NCBI GenBank assembly: GCA_963678705.1
Contig: OY783203.1
Span: 7,750,001-7,814,000, forward strand
Source: Panorpa germanica
Taxonomy: Eukaryota; Arthropoda; Insecta; Mecoptera; Panorpidae
Direction: 5' to 3'
DNA length: 64,000 nt
Of this stretch, positions 14,801 to 26,073 are shown piece by piece. Below the pieces are notes generated by a model. It was not told where the DNA came from and searched no databases. It saw nothing but the letters and a program-made list of their open reading frames with translations. The stretch's first letter is position 1; each line of letters begins with the position of its first letter. The translations under genes and the position numbers were made by a program.

Positions 14801-15349
14801 CAAAAAAAAAAATTCGTTTTAATGTAAAAAATACTGAGTAGCAAGTTAATTCTTAAATAACCAAAGGATATTGATAATTCAATTAAAATTAAAACAGAAA
14901 AATGGGAATTTAAACAATTATAACTACTAATTAAATTGGTTTCCGAACGACTCATATGTGTATTATAACTTTTATTTTCTATGAACTTCGACTTATGACT
15001 GAAGTTCTGGAACGGAATCTCGTAAATTTAAAATGGACTGTATTTTAATATTATTCGTAAATTAATTTACCATCATCAAGATTAAGTATTCCTAGGGAGG
15101 ATGTAGTGCTTATTCCAGACAAATCTAAAGCTTTATCCACTTTCATGTTTGATGACATGTTTAATTTCTTACTGCAATCCATTATAAACAATTATAATAA
15201 TTATATATTATGGTGTAGTTATTATTATAAAAAGAAGTAACATACCTGTGTACAGAAGTTCTGTGAACAGTAGAGCAGGCCTGAGGTAGTGGAGTATTTT
15301 GAATTGTAATATTAATACAATTTGTTTTCTGCGGTGTATCTTCATTCAT
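8886..15349 (-). CDS. Spd-2: Spd-2/CEP192 centrosomal scaffold protein (17 coding exons)
   Basis: Spd-2/CEP192 recruits pericentriolar material and Plk4/Polo/Aurora A to centrioles. My model joins 15349-15246, 15171-15071, 14352-14276, 14197-14080, 13819-13719, 13644-13550, 13480-13351, 13281-13118, 13034-12925, 12749-12618, 12544-12053, 11976-11747, 11670-11407, 11324-10825, 10746-9858, 9773-9120 and 9029-8886. That is 4305 nt (1434 aa) with frame kept at every junction. Residues 1-540 are low-complexity and acidic. About 540-870 look like beta-rich ASH/PapD-like domains. About 873-1169 carry many Ser-Pro sites (ILSPVSP, RSPVRN, KRSQSPR). The C-terminus resembles CEP192: an LSAFGG strand, an HNKGTVSAF segment, then ILTGDEGLRHRIRKL, matching human LFGGDEISRQQYRRALL in position. 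The exon 12 donor (GTTCGT) is weak, but the alternative breaks the frame. The ATG sits in an AACAATGA context. Confidence 0.85.
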
Positions 15350-15402
15350 TGTTATTATTAATGATTAATAGTAACTTATCTAATTATAATAATGATACGA
15401 TT
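15350..15402 (-). other. 5' UTR part of the first coding exon of Spd-2
   Basis: On the minus strand a polypyrimidine-poor acceptor (AAAATTTGTAG) ends at 15403, followed by 53 untranslated bases up to the ATG at 15349-15347. This implies at least one upstream noncoding exon. Confidence 0.55.
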
Positions 15403-15554
15403 CTACAAATTTTAAAACAAAAAATATGGCAGTTATAACTGATTAATAACAATGGCAGTTGTATTCTGTCATCCTTGTTTAGAAGTAAGAATTCTTTTTT
15501 ACAGTATTTAAATAACAGTATTGACTAATAATAAAACTGAATAATATTACATAC

Positions 15555-15640
15555 CTTAACAAAAACTCTTGTAAACTGTCTCAAATGTTATTGTTTAAAA
15601 CCTGCTTTTGAACGTTAACTTGCGCGATGCGCCATTTGAT
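15555..15640 (-). promoter_or_regulatory. probable noncoding first exon and promoter region of Spd-2
   Basis: A donor (TTAAG|GTATGT) lies at 15555/15554 on the minus strand and would pair with the acceptor at 15403, giving a 152-base 5' UTR intron. Just upstream is a GC-rich patch (GCGCGATGCGCC, about 15624-15635) resembling an NRF-1/Ewg-type element, plausible for a housekeeping TATA-less promoter. The transcription start was not located. Confidence 0.45.
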
Positions 15641-16465
15641 ATACAAGTTATACAATTACATGACAAAGGACTGTTCAGGACTGTTGATGTTATTTGATAT
15701 TATATTCAATTAATTTATCAACTGTAAAGAAGTGTTCGGTCGGTAAAGTAGATGCATTACTAGTATAGTAGGAATATTAGATAATAACAAAGACATATCC
15801 AGACTTATCAAATACAAGAAATGATTTTTATTATTAACAATCGGTTTTTCCAATTATACCATTATGTTATTTTATGAAATTATAATCAAATTTTCTGTAT
15901 TAATTAAATTGGTTACTATAATGCAAAACGAAGACATTTCTTTGAATAGAAAACGTCACAAGAGAACTAAATGACTATTAATATTAAGCCTATATTAATG
16001 TTAAAGCATTTCCATCCAGTCGCATATTCCACCATAGAGAACTCGCTTCATCAGAGTTTTTAAATGGTATTTAAGCTAGTAAGTCGAATGAATAGCCTGG
16101 CAAAAATAAACGTGTTTTAAACAAAGTATATCAATAGTTTATTCAGGAAGCGCATAACCGCGAGTAACTAGGTTTAATTCATAGACCTATAATACGTTAC
16201 AGTTAAATATAATCATTTTAGTAGACCTTGGCATTCGTTAGAAATATTTGTTCACACTTTATAACCTGCTTGAACATAAGGCTCTCTAACATTACAGTCT
16301 ACTACTTGCGATCCCCGACTTTTTCGGTAGGTCGAAGTCACATTAGCACACTTTATCATAAGAGGAGTTTCCACTTTAGTGTTTATCAATACACAACTGT
16401 ATCGACGAAGGGTCTATTTCATACGGACGTATTCAGAATATAGTTCATGTATATGTATATCATGA
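15641..16465. other. intergenic DNA, no gene seen
   Basis: AT-rich sequence separating Spd-2 from the repeats at 16.5 kb. The plus-strand open frame at 16228-16443 has no supporting features. Confidence 0.5.
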
Positions 16466-16467
16466 CG

Positions 16468-16560
16468 ATGCAGTGGGCGAGGCATTGATGCTTGACGCAA
16501 GTTGCAGTGTCTTTGGGTTCAATCCCTGGACAACCATCTTGAGATAAAGTTTACTAATGC
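16468..16560 (+). repeat. tRNA-derived SINE head
   Basis: A tRNA-like A-box region (GCAGTGGGCGAGGCATTG) is followed by GCTTGACGC and a B box, GGGTTCAATCCC, in the right order and spacing. The GCTTGACGC phrase is shared with the SINE at 5.3 kb, so it is probably a related family in plus orientation. Confidence 0.6.
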
Positions 16561-16803
16561 GAAATAAATGCAATACAGCATACTGAGAAAAATCGAGAAT
16601 CAAGTTGCAGTGTGAGATCACCCTAAACCACATGCACCAAAAAATAGTGGTGGGCAAAAATCATTAAGAGTATAAAGCACATTATTTATATATAGGAAAA
16701 TAATACTGAGCATCATTGCTGTGTGCCTACATTGGCGCATGTCTCAAGATGACATAAATCGCACCATGTTATTTGAGACCACCGATACAAGCGCAAGATT
16801 GCA

Positions 16804-16895
16804 ATTGAATTGTGAACTCATTTTTAGAGGCCGATTTTTTAATTATATATTGACATATTGGTTAATAACGTATATTGGCGTTTTTATTTTCTTGT
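16804..16895 (+). repeat. fragment of dispersed repeat family R2
   Basis: Resembles the left part of the R2 element at 45731-46346. Both have CTCATTTTTAG(A/T)GG-CGATTTTT, then TTGATTG/TTAATTA and a GTATTGGYGT-TTTATTT segment. It is diverged and truncated. Confidence 0.45.
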
Positions 16896-17340
16896 TCTAT
16901 CATTTAATCTTTGGATGTTCTAATTTACTTTATTATGATATAGTTAATAATATAGAATATAGTATTATAAACACTAGCCAAATGTGTGAATGAAATTTTT
17001 GTATTATCGATATTATCATCGATGTTTTTTGTTGCATTCCCACCACTAGAGCGGAGTCAGTAAGACAGGTGTACACTTATATACTTATAGAGAGATAGAT
17101 ACAATTAATGTCATTGTTGTTTATGCCAGGTCTAAAATCTTCTAATCTGCGGCATATTCCTGTCGAGGCCAGTATCGAACTGGTCATTGTGGGCCATTTT
17201 TGAAACGCATTTTTCATTTCTGAACATAATTTTTTTTTACAATTTATTTAACGTCATCTTATTTTCGAGGTAGAAATTTATACTCTCTCGCAATGTTGTG
17301 TTATAAAAATTATTACTATTCAATGGTACTTTATATTTTA

Positions 17341-17690
17341 AGCAGCGGCAGGGCGGCAGAACTTTGCGAGGCCCCGGGGTGGCAGATCTTTGCGAGACCC
17401 TTGTTATTTGTGTAATTTGTGTAAATTGAAAGTAAGTATTTTTGATAATGATTTTGTTTTAAAATTTTATATTGGATAATTTATAAAAGTTAAGAAGTAC
17501 GAAGACGACAAATATTAATAATGATAAACTAAGGTACATGAGTGCCTTAAGAGATATTCAAGTGAATTTTCTAAAACGCGAGATTCAAATACATATATTG
17601 TAATGAATTTTTCTACTTGAGTTGTTCCGCGAGAGTGCGAGGCCCCGGACGGTTGCCCTGCTTGCCACCCCCTAAGGCCGCCTCTGATTT
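17341..17690 (+). repeat. dispersed repeat family R1, copy 1
   Basis: A roughly 350-bp element with GC-rich ends (TTTGCGAGGCCCCGGGG at the left, GCGAGGCCCCGGACGG at the right) around an AT-rich core. The core contains TTTATAAAAGTTAA, GACGACAAATATTAAT and GATAAACTAAGGTAC. Copies lie at 31790-32012 (plus) and 37153-37525 (minus). The short open frames inside are not conserved between copies, so it looks non-autonomous. Confidence 0.7.
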
Positions 17691-18320
17691 TAAGACACAT
17701 ATACCTCATTTGATGGTACCTGACCAAATAAAGGCAGATACTACCTGTACTATTCTAATTTTCAAACTGAAAATAATTCTATATTTGTACGCTGAACTGA
17801 ACAGACAACTTATTCTAAATCATACTACATTTTATTCTAACTTTATAATTGACAGTTTCTATGGTACCAATGCGTTGTGAATTACCGCTGCGACAATAAA
17901 TTTATTATTGAGTATAATAATTACTTAAAGTTGATATTACAGCAATTTAATGTCAAACATCAATGTCTTGGCCACTGTGTCGTTCTTATTATAATAGTGG
18001 AATATGTGTCTTGAAAGAATAGAAATCAATAGTGAGACCTAAAGAGAAAAGGTCTTTCTTCACCTAAGAAAAACACACCTATACGAGTAATTTTGTCTGG
18101 AACCAACCAATATTTTAAGACCGGGTCGACTATTTCCCAATTTGATATAAAATAGTCACTAAAATCCGTTTGATACGATGCGTCCATTGCGTGCGGCATG
18201 GATTCGTGAACACTTTCGTGGACAATTTTTACAAATTCGGTATAATATTAAATATTCTAATAGAATAGAGAAATTTGAACCAATTTTCAGACAACCTTAA
18301 ATAAAAAATATTGGTATCAA
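17691..18320. other. intergenic DNA, no gene seen
   Basis: Unremarkable AT-rich sequence between repeat R1 and the end of the first Nse4 gene. The reading frame at 17617-17880 starts inside the R1 repeat and is not credible. Confidence 0.5.
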
Positions 18321-18332
18321 TTTATTTGAACA

Positions 18333-18338
18333 TTTATT
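18333..18338 (-). terminator. candidate poly(A) signal of Nse4 copy A
   Basis: AATAAA on the minus strand about 115 bases past the stop codon, with a second hexamer at 18321-18326. Confidence 0.5.
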
Positions 18339-18453
18339 GTTATTGTTTTAAAACTATACAACAAATACATAAATTGAATAATTAAGGAATAAGGAACTCA
18401 AAGATAATTACTTAACTTAAGAATAAACTTAAAATCAAATGAATAAGAACATC

Positions 18454-19789
18454 TTAGTCACGGTCTGGAATACGGATGATAGCAGATTCAATTTTGAAGA
18501 CCTTTATCATTTTCTCCCAGGTCTCCTTATCCAAAGTGAACAGGCTCTCGTACCCTTCACATGCGTCATGCTCTGGGGAATCTCTTTCCTCTGCTGGTAT
18601 TGGCTTTACCACAAATTGGTCATTGTCACCGGGCAACATTGTTATAAATCTGTCCTTTACAAGAGATGACACGTGGTGGATATTTTCTACTGTCATCTCG
18701 AAGCTTTGCGGATCACAAACGAGCTTGTAAAATGGTATAGCACCTCTCTTTTTGATAATGTCCAGGACTTGATCCACAGGCTAAAATAAAATATGTAGTC
18801 AAAAATAATAATTAATACTCGAAGAAGAATAAAATTAAAAAGTAAAATTTTCGTATATTCTCTTAATGATGTTTCTAGACATCTAAATATTATCGCATCT
18901 TAAAAAATAAAACATCGGAGAAAGTATTTTCAAACAAACTTAATATTTTACAAATTTAATATTTTACCTTCATGATAGTTGGTTTAGTTTCCTTCGGATC
19001 GGTAATGCTCTCATACTTTCGTCTGCAGCCTTCATTGGTCAATTCTTTGGCAATGCCGTCACTGGATTCACTTGATTCACAATCGCTAGAACTATCAATA
19101 ACGATTACTTTATTGGGATGGATTTCGTCAGTGACATCCTCTTTTCCCATGATATGTAGAGGAGTGTATACAGCGGTCAGATGAAGCGGTTTTGAAGGTG
19201 TTGGACTGCCATGTAAAGTGTCGGCTATAAAGTTATCTTCGTCGCTAAAATAAGTAGGATTTACTTCAGCAACTTCATTTGATTGAGTTTTGGCTATATT
19301 AGATGTGGATGCATCTGAGTCAATTGACTTCTGAGCAGGTGGCCTCGGCATTTGACGCGGGAGATTTCCTGGGAAGTTGGGCGGTTCTATTGGGTTTTCG
19401 CCATTCCATTTAGGTAACACAACCTTTTCAGTGAAGTAATTCACATTTACTTTATCCCAGTTTAATTGATTATTTTCATCACTTCCGAAGATATTTAATA
19501 ACGAATTAGCAAATCCTGGGGCGGAATATCCAATGATTGGCTTTGGATTTGATACATTGGCAATTGACTTGTGTAATGCTATTCCAGTCAGTTTAAGTAT
19601 TTCTAAATCAGCCATCATATCACCAGGCGACCTGATACCATCGAGAAGCCTTTCATCAAACAACTCTTCTGCGGCCGCTATTATACGGTTGGTCTCCATA
19701 ATCCTCTCTGGATCAACGAGGCTCTTTAGGGCTTTGGCTTCTTCCAGTAATTGAATATACCTTTCGTCAGTTGGAATATTTTCATCCAT
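18454..19789 (-). CDS. Nse4: Nse4, Smc5/6 complex kleisin, copy A (382 aa)
   Basis: Nse4 bridges the Smc5 and Smc6 heads in the DNA-repair Smc5/6 complex. The model joins 19789-18968 and 18780-18454 (phase 0). The N-terminal helices match the family pattern: YIQLLEEAKALK, then IIAAAEELFDE, then DLEILKLTG. The C-terminal winged helix has IPFYKLVCDPQSFEMTVENI, close to the family's FF.FV.DP.SF..TVENIF core, then a FTLDKETWEKMIKVF segment. The Asp/Ser-rich linker carries VIVIDSSSDCESS at about residues 228-240, a good SUMO-interaction motif, apt because Smc5/6 contains the SUMO ligase Nse2. An in-frame ATG at 19858 lies inside a 5' UTR intron (TTTCTTTCTTTTTAATTTGTAG acceptor), so translation starts at MDENIP. 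Copy B is a tandem paralogue 2 kb upstream. Confidence 0.85.
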
Positions 19790-19898
19790 ACTTAAATCGT
19801 ATTCGTCAACGAACAAAATTTCACTACAAATTAAAAAGAAAGAAACTATAAGGTTCATTTAGATTAGAATAATGTAATTGTAATATTTTCTAATTTAC

Positions 19899-19930
19899 CT
19901 GAACTTCTTTTTCTGAATCTCCAGATCACA
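19899..19930 (-). other. noncoding 5' exon of Nse4 copy A
   Basis: On the minus strand a TTATTTAG acceptor and a TTCAG|GTAAAT donor bound a 32-base exon. The same arrangement, with matching TTATTTAG acceptor and GTAAATTAG donor, occurs upstream of copy B (23823-23871), which supports both. Confidence 0.6.
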
Positions 19931-21790
19931 CTAAATAAGAAAACAATTAATATTAACATTTGAATAAAATGTATCCTTATCGATATAGCAGAATAAATCG
20001 ATTGCAATCGGTTTAAAATAAATGATCAAATCTTACATATTTTTATTATTAAAATTTTTCAGTTATTCAGGAAAAATTCCTAAGACACTGTAAATTATTT
20101 TAAATTTTCAAAAATAGCGGATATAAAAATAAATCGTCACAAATAGCAAGAAATAAACATACAGCCTTATGAATATTCTTTCGAATTTTACATATGGCAT
20201 AAATATTTTTTGTCTCTTTACTGGGGTAATTTACAATTCTTAATAAGAAACGATATTAAGTAAATGCTGTGCAGTAAAAATATATTTATTAATTTAATAA
20301 TCAAATAAAATACCTGGCTATTTCTTTGTTTAATGAATTTACACCACAAAAAGTAAAATTTAGATCGACTGAAACATTAATAAGATTCTAACAATATTAG
20401 AAACTAGTTGCGATCGTCTTTTTGTCTTAAAACAATTACTTATATAAATCAAAGGTTTCTTTGCAAAATATAGAGAATAGAGTATAATTTAGTAGCTAAT
20501 TGACTAGCTAATTTGCTTTAGTTTAAACGCTAAACTTTATATCAACTCAAAGTTCAGTTTCTATTAGACTGTATGATGTTTTTATAATAAAAGCTGCTAA
20601 AAGAATCAGAAAACCTAATTGTAAATTATTATAACTGTGTTCAGGCTATTTGCTTTCATAACACCAATTTTTAATTTGTTAGCTTATATGTACCCTGCAA
20701 CAAGACTATATCTCAATGGAATTTCTATATTTTGTTAATTATATGCTTAATGAGTACGCATCAAATTTCATTTTGACAAATATTGTTAAACGTATTCTCC
20801 AAATTAATTTGATTAAGATCTTTGAAAATTTAACAATAAAATTCATGTTCAAAAATTATTTTATTCTTTTAAGATTATTATTTTCTTTTTCTTATGGATA
20901 AATGACTATTAATCGAGATTACATAATATGTTGCCAATATTTCACAACTTAACTTTTTCCAGAAAGTCCAGGAAAAATTTCGGTAACGGAAAGTATCGTA
21001 AAGTAATTTATCATATAAATTGTATTTTAATTAACCGCAACCGTGTAAATATACTAAACGCATACGAGTTTACTTTATAATTTTATGTAAGACAATAAAT
21101 CAGGTATTATTTTAATAATCAAGTGAAATAAATACCTGGTTAATTTCGTGCTCAATCTTCAATACAGCTTTCACGATCTATAAATATAACTAACAATCAA
21201 ATAAAACATGAGAAAGTTGCGATTTACATTAGGTACTAGATGTGATCTTTGATCCTAAAACAATTACGAAAACCATTGAAGAATAACTTAAATGCGAAAG
21301 ATAAAACAACTTTAAAATATTATTTTATGAAAATGTTTCATTTGTTTGTAATCAAGTGAGTTTTTGAAGGAATCATAACTTCGTTAATAAGACACAAATT
21401 TTATGTTAAATATTCTACGTTTACCCAAAACTATCCGTTTACCTTACATAAAGTGAAAAATAAGGCATATATCTTGAAGAGGGTATAAGTAGCCTAATTT
21501 AGAAAATATATGCATTTGAAAAATCGCATAAAGTTAATAGAGGACACTAAAAACTTACAAAATAGAAGATTTCCTGTTTTTGAATTTGACTCAAAAAAAT
21601 TTGAGCTATCTTCCAAACTGCCGGTCTAATATAACTTCAAAATTTACAAGAAAATAATATAATTCATTTATATTTATTTAAATATTTATTTGAAATTCAT
21701 ATCCAAATAAAATACAAATTTCATTTTTCACTGGGATTAAAAAATATTGAGAAATAAGGAAGAACTTAAAAATAGTTAAACTGTGCATAA
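19931..21790. other. spacer between the Nse4 copies, with diverged duplicate upstream segments
   Basis: No coding exon is seen. Two segments, about 20290-20470 and 21100-21270, are diverged copies. Both have a donor-like CAG|GTATTTNATTT on the minus strand (at about 20313 and 21135) and, further on, CCTAAAACAATTAC-like phrases. They may be alternative or relic first exons of copy A. The open frame at 20716-20901 is AT-rich noise. Confidence 0.45.
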
Positions 21791-21797
21791 GAACATC

Positions 21798-23719
21798 TTA
21801 GTCTCGGTCTGGTATACGGATGATAGCGGATTCAATTTTAAAAATCTTCATAATTTTCTTCCAGGTCTTCTTGTCCAAAGTGAACGCGCTCTCGTACCCT
21901 TCACGTAAAGCATACTGTGGGGAATCTTTTTCCTCTGCTGGTATTGGCTGTATCATAAATTGCTCATTGTCGTTGGACAACATTGCAATTTGTCTGCTCT
22001 TTAGTAAAGATGCCACGTGGGCGATATTGTCTACTGTCATCTCGAAGCTTTGCGGGTCACAAACGAGCTCATAAAAAGGTATAGCACCTCGCCTTTCATA
22101 TTCCTTTTTTATAATGTCCAGGACTTGATCCGCAGGCTAAAATAAAATATGTAGTCAAAAATAATAATTAATACTCGTACTCAAGAAGGTAATAAAGGAG
22201 AATAAAATTAAGAAGTAAATAAGAAAACTAGTCAAAAATGGAAAACTAGTACGGAACAAAATAAATAAGAAGTAATTAAGGAACAGTCGTTATGGTATTG
22301 ATACTTAAGAAATGATAAAATATAGTACGACAATGCATCACTGATACAAGTAAGGAAGATTGTATATATAGGAAACAATTAACTGAATTGGTTAGTTGAT
22401 CTAACAAATTGCAGAGATGCAAATTGTTTTTAAAATCGAATATTAATACTTCATGACAGAACATTGAAACTACAGTGAATTATTTTAAGCAGCTTAATGC
22501 TGCTATGAGAAGAAACACTTTGGAACATATAGAAACGTAACATCTAACAATATGGGATAAATTAATATGTTACCTTGAAGTCAACTTGTGTCAAGATTTC
22601 TTGAGTAGAGAAGCTTTCCTTATTTAAATCTTTGCTAAGGACATTATTGTCAATGAAATCTTTGACAAAAGAGTACTCGTCAGGTTTTCCAGCAACAGAT
22701 TTTTCTTGATTGACAAATTCAAGGATGATATTTTCGTCAGTAACATGTTCACGAGTAAAATCTTCTGAAAGTGTAGGACTAACAGATGGAGTTCTGTAGT
22801 TAGAGAAGTCATCGTCGCTACATATTTTGGGTGAAAGCAAGGGAGGCAGAGTGTTCACTGTACTGACTTCCGTTGTTCTATCTTGGGTTGTTCTAGATGG
22901 GGAAGTAACAGAAGTCACGTCTTTATCTGCAGTATCTTCGGCCTCGGTTGTTTTAGTTGAAGAAATGAAAGATTCAACAGAGGAAAGATTCAAGTTTCTG
23001 AAAGATGCATTCAAGTTATTTACGTCTTCATCTGAAGCGTCTTCTGGTGGAGGCAAGGAAGTGATGTTATTCCCGTTACTGTCTACCATTATTATTTCGT
23101 GGGTTGTTCTAGATGGAGAAATAACAGATGCGGAATGCAAGTTAGCCTTGTCTTCATCTGAAGAGTCTGAATCACTTGAATCAGTGTTCTTTTCACTTGC
23201 CACATCATTATCAAGGTTGAGTTCCCTATCAAATAATGTGGCTAAGTCAGTCAAGATTTCATCACTTAAGGTATTATCTCTAACAGAAAAGTTATCGCTA
23301 GTGTCATGATCTGTTTTTTCTTCCGAATTATCCAACTTATTTGGTACAGGCAATACAGTGTTACTATTTAACAACTCTTGGCTTAAACTATCCCAATCAA
23401 ATTCAAATTGATCATTAGTTTCCATGTAACTAAACATGCTATCACTAAATTCTGTTGAAGTGTAACCCCCTGATGGTGCCAATGCGGCAAGAGACTCGTT
23501 AAAAGCTTCTCCAGCTAGATTCATGATTTCTAAATCAGCCGTTATACGCTCCATATTTATTGTCACGCCATCAAAGGTTTCCGTGTCGAATAAATCTTCA
23601 GCTTCCTGTACAATGCGTCTAGCCTCCGTAATTCTTTCCATTCCTGTGAGGTTCTTTAGGTTTCGTGCATCTTCTAGCAACCTAACATATATTGCATCAA
23701 TTCGATTTTGCTCAGACAT
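21798..23719 (-). CDS. Nse4: Nse4, Smc5/6 complex kleisin, copy B (494 aa)
   Basis: A paralogue of copy A with the same gene structure: exons 23719-22574 and 22136-21798, phase 0. Start MSEQNR; the upstream ATG at 23773 lies in the 5' UTR intron (CCTTGTAG acceptor). N-terminal helices are YVRLLEDARNLK and RIVQEAEDLFD. The C-terminal winged helix has IPFYELVCDPQSFEMTVDNI and FTLDKKTWKKIMKIF, nearly identical to copy A, including the IESAIIRIPDRD end. The linker is about 110 residues longer, rich in Ser/Thr/Asp, with two SPSRTT modules. The SUMO-interaction motif of copy A is reduced to IIMVDSNGN without the acidic tail. Exon 2 encodes an extra EYER near its start. The intron is 437 bases against 187 in copy A, sharing its first 40 or so bases next to exon 2. 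The order of duplication and any division of labour are unknown. Confidence 0.83.
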
Positions 23720-23822
23720 ATTCGAAGATATTAAGCGAAATTTTACTACAAGGAAAAAAATAACTATATTCATTCATTTCGATTATTATAATGTAATTAA
23801 AAATGTAATGTTTCTAATTTAC

Positions 23823-23871
23823 CTGATACCGTATGTTTTATATAAATCTCTGTCGCAGATACCAGCACACT
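23823..23871 (-). other. noncoding 5' exon of Nse4 copy B
   Basis: A 49-base exon between a TTATTTAG acceptor and a TCAG|GTAAATTAG donor on the minus strand, matching the counterpart upstream of copy A in position and flanks. Confidence 0.6.
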
Positions 23872-23879
23872 CTAAATAA

Positions 23880-25210
23880 GAAAAAAATTGACATTAATTG
23901 TTGAATAAAAATTCGTTAAAGAAATAATAGAATAAATCGAAGACGACTGTCACAAGATTACTGAGACTGGATTCGGTTGCTGAATCAGTAGTATACCCTC
24001 TGGTTTGCTAGGTTTATTAGGCAGAGGTTCACTTAAATGGGACCACGACACCATATCTCTGGCAATATAGTTAGATGTAGACACAGGTTAAAGTGATACA
24101 CATTGGAAACAGACTAATGAAAAGACTAAAAAAATGACTACGACGATGACTAGTTTGCATAATATACCACAAATTTAAATTGAAATTAATATTTTTTGAA
24201 ATAAGTTAAGGTAGTTTGGCCGTAAATCCACGTTTCTTAAGAATTTCATAAAAAATTAAATATAGGTTAATTAGGTATATTTAATTTGTCAAAAAAAAAA
24301 ATGAATATTTTCCATCGATTGTGAAGCGAAATATTTATAATTAAAATGCACTTAATTAACATGCAACGGGCCGATAAAATAATAAAAAAAAACCATAAAG
24401 GCAGAGTTTCGTGTATATATGAAAAACCGTTTTTAGAAATGCTCTAAAAGACTAATATTTAATAAAACAAAGAATTGAGAAAATTTAAAAATGAAAATCA
24501 TTTTTATCAATTTGTTGAAAACATATAAATATTTTAAGTTAAAATTTAATAGCAGTGTAGTGAGAGACAAACCCCACAATTTGGCAACTAGTGACTAATA
24601 CTATGGTCTGATATATAGTCTAATACTATATAAGAGCCTGTGGTCGGCAGACTAGAACCGCAGGCGGAACTAACGAATGCCCATTCTATTTACGGCAAGA
24701 TAAGAGAGTAAATAGCTACATATATATAGTACTTCTATATGGTGTTGCTGCATTCATTTTCATTAAAAGTGTGATTGTATTAGTGTGCGTCTGCATATAA
24801 AAGTTTCTATGTATCGAGTACAGTCTCCGACAAAATTAAATTAGTCTGTCATTAAGTAATTTAAAGTTTTCGTATTGACTGTCGGACTATACCTTTGTCT
24901 CCAATTGTCACGACCAAACTACCTTAATTTGCATTGTAGACCAATCTTAATATCAACGTTGTTTAGCTCTTTATCAGTTTTCTATTACAAAAACTGCTAA
25001 ATATGACTAATAAAGTAGCAATTTATTTTATTTTATTAATTATATATAATTGTATATATGTATATATAAGAATATATTCTATTTCAAATATTTTGTGACG
25101 TAATTTTCAACTGTACCAGCATTCTGATTTCAATTTGATATTGAGTCACTCGTATATATATAAATAAACATGATTTGAAACCTATGTATAAGGTTACTCA
25201 TATAAATATG
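23880..25210. other. intergenic DNA upstream of Nse4 copy B
   Basis: About the first 100 bases remain alignable to the region upstream of copy A (AGAATAAATCGA). The rest is AT-rich without exons. No TATA or other core promoter motif stands out. Confidence 0.45.
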
Positions 25211-25213
25211 TAA

Positions 25214-25618
25214 GGGGGCGTCCATAAATTACGTGAGGTGTTTTTTTAAATTTTCTGTCACTCCCTCCCCCCCTGGTGAGATGTCGTGAGATTTTATTCA
25301 ACCCCCTCCCCCATCCCCCAATCTCACGTGAGATTTTTCAAAATGTGGGTTTCCTACGTAAACGCGTTGGATTGTTATTGTAAAAAGAAAAAAAAAATTT
25401 GCTTCGTGCTTTTATTTACGACAATGCATGTATACATGATAAAGCATGTACAATCTAGATTAAATGGACCAAAATAGTATAATTTTTTTTTGTTTCAATC
25501 AGAAAAAAAATTGCGTGATATTTGCCGAGACCCCCCCTCTCTCCAACGGAAGATTAGATGAGATTTGACTCGACCCCCTCCCCCCCTTAAACATCTCACG
25601 TAATTTATGGACGCCCCC
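25214..25618. mobile_element. 405-bp MITE with GGGGGCGTCCATAAATTACG ends
   Basis: Terminal inverted repeats of about 24 bp (GGGGGCGTCCATAAATTACG... at 25214, reverse complement ending 25618) flank a C-rich interior (CCCCCTCCCCC). TAA is present on both sides (25211-25213, 25619-25621). The 3-bp TAA duplication points to a PIF/Harbinger or ISL2EU-type family, which is inference. ATCTCACGT recurs inside, making sub-terminal inverted repeats. Confidence 0.8.
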
Positions 25619-25621
25619 TAA

Positions 25622-25929
25622 GCAATTATTATTATAACTAGCTCTTCGCCCCATTGCCTAGCAATGGGTGTATATTATACGTTTGTTATAGAAATCTTAT
25701 TTCTTAGTTGTCCCATTTTTAATAGAGAAATATCCGCTACACGTTAAATTGATAAACTAATGTTCTGGCTTTTTGTAATCTTTTCTATATTTATAGGCTT
25801 TTTCCTAAAATAAGATTCTATTTGTTTTTCAAGGTTTGATGCAACTGCTTTATTACACTTTAAACAACAATGCTTTTTAGGTTTCTATGCGACCTTTTTT
25901 AAATTCATGGACATTTTTTTCTAGAGAAA
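25622..25929. other. spacer before the satellite, with weak satellite-like traces
   Basis: Mostly AT-rich. From about 25830, phrases such as GATGCAACTGCTTT and TTCATGGACATTTTTTT resemble decayed satellite units, so the array edge is gradual. Confidence 0.45.
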
Positions 25930-26073
25930 ATGTAGGATCTTTGAAAACTTTTAATACAGTTATATCCACTAAACTTTAAGAAGACGAACTGTGTTAAAAA
26001 ATTTGAAATATCTTAAATACTTTAGATTTTATAAGGGGTTCTAAAATTTCATGGACTTTTTTTCCTGATTTTC

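Noticed and set aside
22827-23309. 160-codon plus-strand frame opposite Nse4 copy B
   Set aside because: Shadow of the Ser/Thr/Asp-rich linker exon; the minus frame shows domain similarity and paralogue conservation.
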